Shown piece by piece: positions 60,739 to 64,000 of a DNA stretch of 64,000 nt. How positions within the stretch are numbered: position 1 is the first letter of the stretch; each line of letters begins with the position of its first letter. The notes beneath the pieces are model-generated. The model saw nothing but the letters and a program-made list of their open reading frames with translations, searched no databases and was not told where the DNA came from. The stretch is from Asaia siamensis (GTDB lineage: Bacteria; Pseudomonadota; Alphaproteobacteria; Acetobacterales; Acetobacteraceae). The translations under genes were made by a program, and so were the position numbers. The stretch lies in contig NZ_BMCH01000001.1 in NCBI RefSeq assembly GCF_014635085.1, positions 124,001 to 188,000 of the forward strand, read 5' to 3'.

Positions 60739-62571
60739 ATGGATCGTTCTCTCGTTTACGCAGCGCATACCGGCCACGGCGATGGCGCTTCGTCCCAGTC
60801 TCCCGCATCACGTCCCAAGCTGGACCGTATCTTCAACGACCCCGATGGCGTGGTTGAAGACGGCGTGCGCGGCGCGCTTCTTGCTCATCCCGATATCATC
60901 GTCGAGACCGCCAATCCGCGTGTCGTCAAGCGCGCCAAGACCACGGGCCGTCGCAAGGTCGGTGTGATCACGGGTGGCGGTTCGGGTCACGAGCCTGCTT
61001 TCCTCGGTTATGTCGGTACGGGTCTGCTGGATTCTGTTGCGATCGGTGAGATCTTCTCTTCGCCGACAGCCGTGAGCTTCCTCGACGCCATGAAGGAAGC
61101 CGATATGGGCGCAGGCGTTGCCTGCCTCTTCGGCAACTACGCCGGTGACACGATGAATGTCCGCATGGCGGCGCGTGATGCGCAGCAGGCTGGCATCAAG
61201 GTCGAGACCGTGGTCGCCACCGATGACGTTGCTTCGGCTCCGGCAAGTGAAGCCGAGCGCCGCCGTGGTGTCGCTGGCGAAATCCTGATGTGGAAAGCCG
61301 CCGGTGCGCGCGCCGAAGAAGGCGGCTCGCTGGATGAGGTGATTGCCGTGGCCCGCAAGGCCATTGCCAATACCCGCTCCATCGGTGTCGGCCTCACGCC
61401 CTGCACCATCGTTGCCAACGGCCATCCGAATTTCTCGATCGAACTCGGCAACATGGAAGTCGGTATCGGCCATCATGGCGAGCCCGGCGTGTCGGTTCAG
61501 GAACTCGGCCGCTCGCGCGATATCGCCAAGCTGATGCTTGAGCATATCCTGCCCGACCTGCCCTTCACCAAGGGCGACCGCGTGACGGTGCTGCTCTCGG
61601 GTCTGGGTGCCACCCCGATCATCGAACTCTATGTGCTGTACGCTGATGTTGCCGATCTCCTGAAGGAGAAGGGCATTGAGGTGGCGCATCGCTTCGTTGG
61701 CAATCTCTTCACCTCGCTCGAGATGAAGGGTGCCACCCTGACGATCATGAAGACCGATGAAGAGCTGGATCGCCTGATGGCTGCGCCCGCCGAATCAATC
61801 GGTCTGGTGCGCGTCGGTGCCGGTGCGGCACAGGTTCAGGCCGCTGAAGCGCCGACGGCCAAGGCCGACCCGGTCGAAGCACTGGTCAAGACCGCGACGG
61901 GCGAGAAATACGTACCCAAGAGCGGCATCCCCGTTGCCGAAACCACGAAGGTCATCCCGGCTCTGGTCGATGCCATCGTCAAGGCACGCGACTGGCTGAG
62001 CGAAATCGACGGCAAGATCGGCGATGGCGATCATGGTATCAACATGGCCAAGGGCTTTGCCCGCTGCGGTGAGGCTCTGGGCGCCAACCCGCCGGTCATG
62101 GAGAAGGGCCTTGATGCGCTGTCAGACTCCCTGATGGCCGGTATCGGTGGCTCGATGGGCCCGCTTTATGGCCGTTTCTTCGAAGGCATGGCGATCCCGC
62201 TGCGCAATGTCGAATTCCTCGACGGCAAGCTTTTCGCCCAGATGCTTGACGGTGCGCTGGCTGGTATCAACAGCCTTGGCAATGCCCGTGTTGGCGACAA
62301 GACCCTGGTCGATACGCTGCAGCCTTCGGTTGAGGCCTTCCACAAGGCTCTGGATGACGGCAAGTCGTTCGAGCAGGCCCTGATTGCGATGTCCGAAGCG
62401 GCAGAGCGCGGTCGTGACTCCACGATCGATCTGGTGGCCCGTATCGGCCGTGCCAGCCGACTGGGGGAGCGTTCACGCGGCGTGCTCGATGCCGGTGCAA
62501 CCTCCTGCTGCCTGATCCTGCAGACCATCGCGAAAGAACTTGAGGCCCCGGCGCGCAAGCACAACGCCTGA
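60739..62571 (+). CDS. Dihydroxyacetone-kinase-family ATP-dependent ketose kinase (DhaK-DhaL fusion)
   Basis: 610 residues from the ATG at 60739; a TTG 45 nt earlier is a poor start. The DhaK half has GVITGGGSGHEP and the substrate-bonding His246 in GIGHHGEPG. A linker rich in Ala/Glu (about 370-400) joins the DhaL half, which has the Mg-ATP aspartates in KIGDGDHG and GGSMGPLYGRFF. The family covers dihydroxyacetone kinases and the L- and D-erythrulose kinases of tetritol catabolism. The neighbour is an erythritol/threitol-type dehydrogenase, which makes erythrulose a good substrate candidate. The two genes are 28 nt apart and end at a strong terminator. Confidence 0.9.
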   Translation: MDRSLVYAAHTGHGDGASSQSPASRPKLDRIFNDPDGVVEDGVRGALLAHPDIIVETANPRVVKRAKTTGRRKVGVITGGGSGHEPAFLGYVGTGLLDSVAIGEIFSSPTAVSFLDAMKEADMGAGVACLFGNYAGDTMNVRMAARDAQQAGIKVETVVATDDVASAPASEAERRRGVAGEILMWKAAGARAEEGGSLDEVIAVARKAIANTRSIGVGLTPCTIVANGHPNFSIELGNMEVGIGHHGEPGVSVQELGRSRDIAKLMLEHILPDLPFTKGDRVTVLLSGLGATPIIELYVLYADVADLLKEKGIEVAHRFVGNLFTSLEMKGATLTIMKTDEELDRLMAAPAESIGLVRVGAGAAQVQAAEAPTAKADPVEALVKTATGEKYVPKSGIPVAETTKVIPALVDAIVKARDWLSEIDGKIGDGDHGINMAKGFARCGEALGANPPVMEKGLDALSDSLMAGIGGSMGPLYGRFFEGMAIPLRNVEFLDGKLFAQMLDGALAGINSLGNARVGDKTLVDTLQPSVEAFHKALDDGKSFEQALIAMSEAAERGRDSTIDLVARIGRASRLGERSRGVLDAGATSCCLILQTIAKELEAPARKHNA

Positions 62572-62599
62572 ACTGCCTCAATCCTGAAAGATCAAGACC

Positions 62600-63727
62600 A
62601 TGAACAAGATCGTCACCCCTGATCTGGGCGCCCTGCAGAAAGAAGCAGCCAGCGTTGCCCTCCCGGCAAAGATGAATGCCGTTGTTGCCTACGAACCCGG
62701 CGATTATCGCTGGGAAGAGGTGGACGTGCCCCGCGCTGGCCCCGATGACATCATCATCGAAGTCGAGGCAGTCGGCATCTGTGCCGGTGATATCAAGTGC
62801 TTCCTGGGCGCACCGTCCTTCTGGGGCGACAAGGAGCAGCCGCGCTACGTCAAGCCGCCGATGATCCCGGGCCATGAATTCGTTGGCCGTGCCGTTGAGG
62901 TGGGTGAAAACCTGCGCAGCCAGTACAAGATCGGCGATCGCCTGATCAGCGAGCAGATCGTCCCTTGTGATGATTGCCGCTACTGCAAGGGCGGTCAGTA
63001 CTGGATGTGCGAACGTCACGATCTGTACGGCTTCCAGAACAACACCAATGGCGCCATGGCGAAGTATATGCGCTTCCCCAAGACGTCGCGCACCCATCGT
63101 GTTCCTGAGAACATGCCGCTTGATGCAGCCGCTCTGATCGAGCCCTATGCCTGCTCGGTTCACGCCGTCAACCGCGCCAATATCCAGCTGGATGACGTGG
63201 TGGTTCTGGCCGGTGCCGGTACGCTGGGTCTGGGCATGGTGGGCGCTGCCCGCCTGAAGAACCCGAGCAAGCTCATCGTGCTCGACACCAAGCAGGACCG
63301 TCTGGACCTGGCCAAGAAGTTCGGCGCGGATATCGTCATGAACCCGCTCGAAGAGGATGTTGTCGCCAAGATCAAGGAACTGACCGGCGGCTATGGCTGT
63401 GATGTTTACATCGAAGCAACCGGCCATCCTTCCAGCGTCCGTCAGGGCCTGCACATGATCCGCAAGCTCGGCCGCTTTGTTGAGTTCAGCGTGTTCGGCG
63501 ATGAAGTGACTTGCGACTGGTCGATCATTTCCGACCGCAAGGAACTGGACGTTCTGGGTTCGCATCTCGGACCGTATTGCTATCCCTTCACCATTGCAGC
63601 TATCGCCGATGGTCGTCTGCCGGTCGAAGGCGTGGTGACCCACACCCTGCCGCTGGACCAGTGGAAGGAAGGTTTCGACCTGATGAAGAAGGGCGACAAA
63701 TCCATCAAGACGGTTCTTATTCCGTAA
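62600..63727 (+). CDS. Zinc-dependent erythritol/threitol-type dehydrogenase
   Basis: 375 residues, medium-chain dehydrogenase. Catalytic zinc ligands are in GICAGDIKCF and GHEFVGRAVE; the structural zinc cysteines are complete in PCDDCRYCKGGQYWMC. The Rossmann motif VVLAGAGTLGLGMVGAAR precedes LDTKQDR, whose Asp points to NAD. Its sequence layout (LPAKMNAVVAYEPGDYRWEEVDVP) resembles EltD-like erythritol/L-threitol dehydrogenases, which oxidise tetritols to erythrulose. It follows a dihydroxyacetone-kinase-family gene. The substrate is inferred from context, and glycerol or another polyol remains possible. Confidence 0.9.
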   Translation: MNKIVTPDLGALQKEAASVALPAKMNAVVAYEPGDYRWEEVDVPRAGPDDIIIEVEAVGICAGDIKCFLGAPSFWGDKEQPRYVKPPMIPGHEFVGRAVEVGENLRSQYKIGDRLISEQIVPCDDCRYCKGGQYWMCERHDLYGFQNNTNGAMAKYMRFPKTSRTHRVPENMPLDAAALIEPYACSVHAVNRANIQLDDVVVLAGAGTLGLGMVGAARLKNPSKLIVLDTKQDRLDLAKKFGADIVMNPLEEDVVAKIKELTGGYGCDVYIEATGHPSSVRQGLHMIRKLGRFVEFSVFGDEVTCDWSIISDRKELDVLGSHLGPYCYPFTIAAIADGRLPVEGVVTHTLPLDQWKEGFDLMKKGDKSIKTVLIP

Positions 63728-63752
63728 GATCTGTCAGTCTTCTGCTCGGAAA

Positions 63753-63780
63753 GGCGGCTCCGGAAGGAGCCGCCTTTTTT
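63753..63780 (+). terminator. Strong intrinsic terminator of the kinase/dehydrogenase operon
   Basis: GGCGGCTCC (63753-63761), a GGAA tetraloop and GGAGCCGCC (63766-63774) are followed by T6 (63775-63780), 26 nt after the dehydrogenase stop. It is a canonical Rho-independent terminator for the rightward transcript. Confidence 0.93.
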
Positions 63781-63830
63781 CGTTCAGAGCGGGGTCGTGT
63801 TCGCGATGGCACAGGAACGATGTCAGCAAT

Positions 63831-64000
63831 TCAGATCGCGGCATGGGCGCCAGCACTGCGCTTTGCATGCCTTACGCGCCGCACAAACAGGGAATCACCT
63901 GGCGGGCAAAAGAGACGCAGCGACAGGAGGCGCTCGGCGTCATCGCGGGCAGCAGGAAGGGTCGCTTTTCCCAGATTTATGCCATAGGCGCTTTGCATCA
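63831..64000 (-). CDS. Possible 3' end of a leftward gene cut by the window edge
   Basis: A reading frame open from the right edge to a TGA at 63831 gives at least 55 residues (MQSAYGINLGK and following). It shows no recognised motif, and the rest of the frame lies outside the window. The codon composition is plausible but unproven. If no longer frame exists beyond 64000, this stretch is simply intergenic. Confidence 0.2.
   Translation of the reverse strand, partial: MQSAYGINLGKATLPAARDDAERLLSLRLFCPPGDSLFVRRVRHAKRSAGAHAAI

Noticed and set aside
62267-63643. 458-codon frame antisense to the dehydrogenase and kinase
   Set aside because: Both genes on the plus strand have complete active sites. 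The antisense frame results from codon bias.
1-64000. Search for CRISPR arrays, tRNA/rRNA genes, insertion sequences and phage genes
   Set aside because: No regularly spaced repeats, cloverleaf-like sequences, transposases or terminal inverted repeats were seen by eye.

Overview
The window looks like a chromosomal segment of an acetic acid bacterium (Acetobacteraceae; Asaia, Kozakia or Gluconobacter-like). The pointers are GC-rich coding sequence, several polyol dehydrogenases, a Tat-exported GH32 fructanase, OprO/P-like porin and Mla-type lipid transport genes, and alphaproteobacterial gene neighbourhoods. The genus is inference. No rRNA, tRNA, CRISPR array, insertion sequence or phage gene was seen.

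Left part (1-11.4 kb): a small DUF1127-like gene, then a leftward organosulfur operon. Its order is SfnB/DszC-like oxidoreductase, NtaA/DmoA-type monooxygenase, SsuD alkanesulfonate monooxygenase, FAD/NAD(P)-binding protein, MFS transporter and TonB-dependent receptor. The first five genes overlap by 4 nt each. It is divergent from a MocR/TauR-type regulator across a palindrome-rich intergenic region. Next come a two-helix membrane protein of unknown function and a leftward operon of four overlapping glycosyltransferases (12-16.6 kb).

Middle (16.7-31.7 kb): a glycogen/trehalose block glgA-glgB-treZ-treY (leftward, ended by a strong terminator) with divergent glgX, an Lrp-type regulator divergent from a class V aminotransferase, crcB, and a Tat-exported GH32 enzyme divergent from a TonB-dependent receptor. 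From 34.6 to 43 kb there are a xylitol-type dehydrogenase/AraC/SDR polyol operon, a TPP-dependent oxidase-like enzyme divergent from an FMN alpha-hydroxy-acid dehydrogenase, a SIS protein and a small heme catalase-family protein.

Right part (43-64 kb): an OprO/P-type porin; an Mla-like lipid transporter (STAS-MlaE, MlaF, MlaD, PqiC-like lipoprotein); tonB-exbD-exbB divergent from a PiuC-type dioxygenase; a DUF3311/sodium-solute symporter pair; a compact four-gene cluster of a single-module NRPS (C-A-T-TE), a UGT-like glycosyltransferase and a DrrAB-like ABC exporter; and a dihydroxyacetone-kinase-family plus erythritol/threitol-type dehydrogenase pair ended by a clear terminator.

The best candidate for an undescribed system is the NRPS-glycosyltransferase-exporter cluster (53.3-60.3 kb). 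The gene set would fit a secreted glycosylated acyl-amino-acid, and the adenylation pocket reads as glycine-like. The ABC-transporter-free organosulfur operon and the four-glycosyltransferase operon come next.
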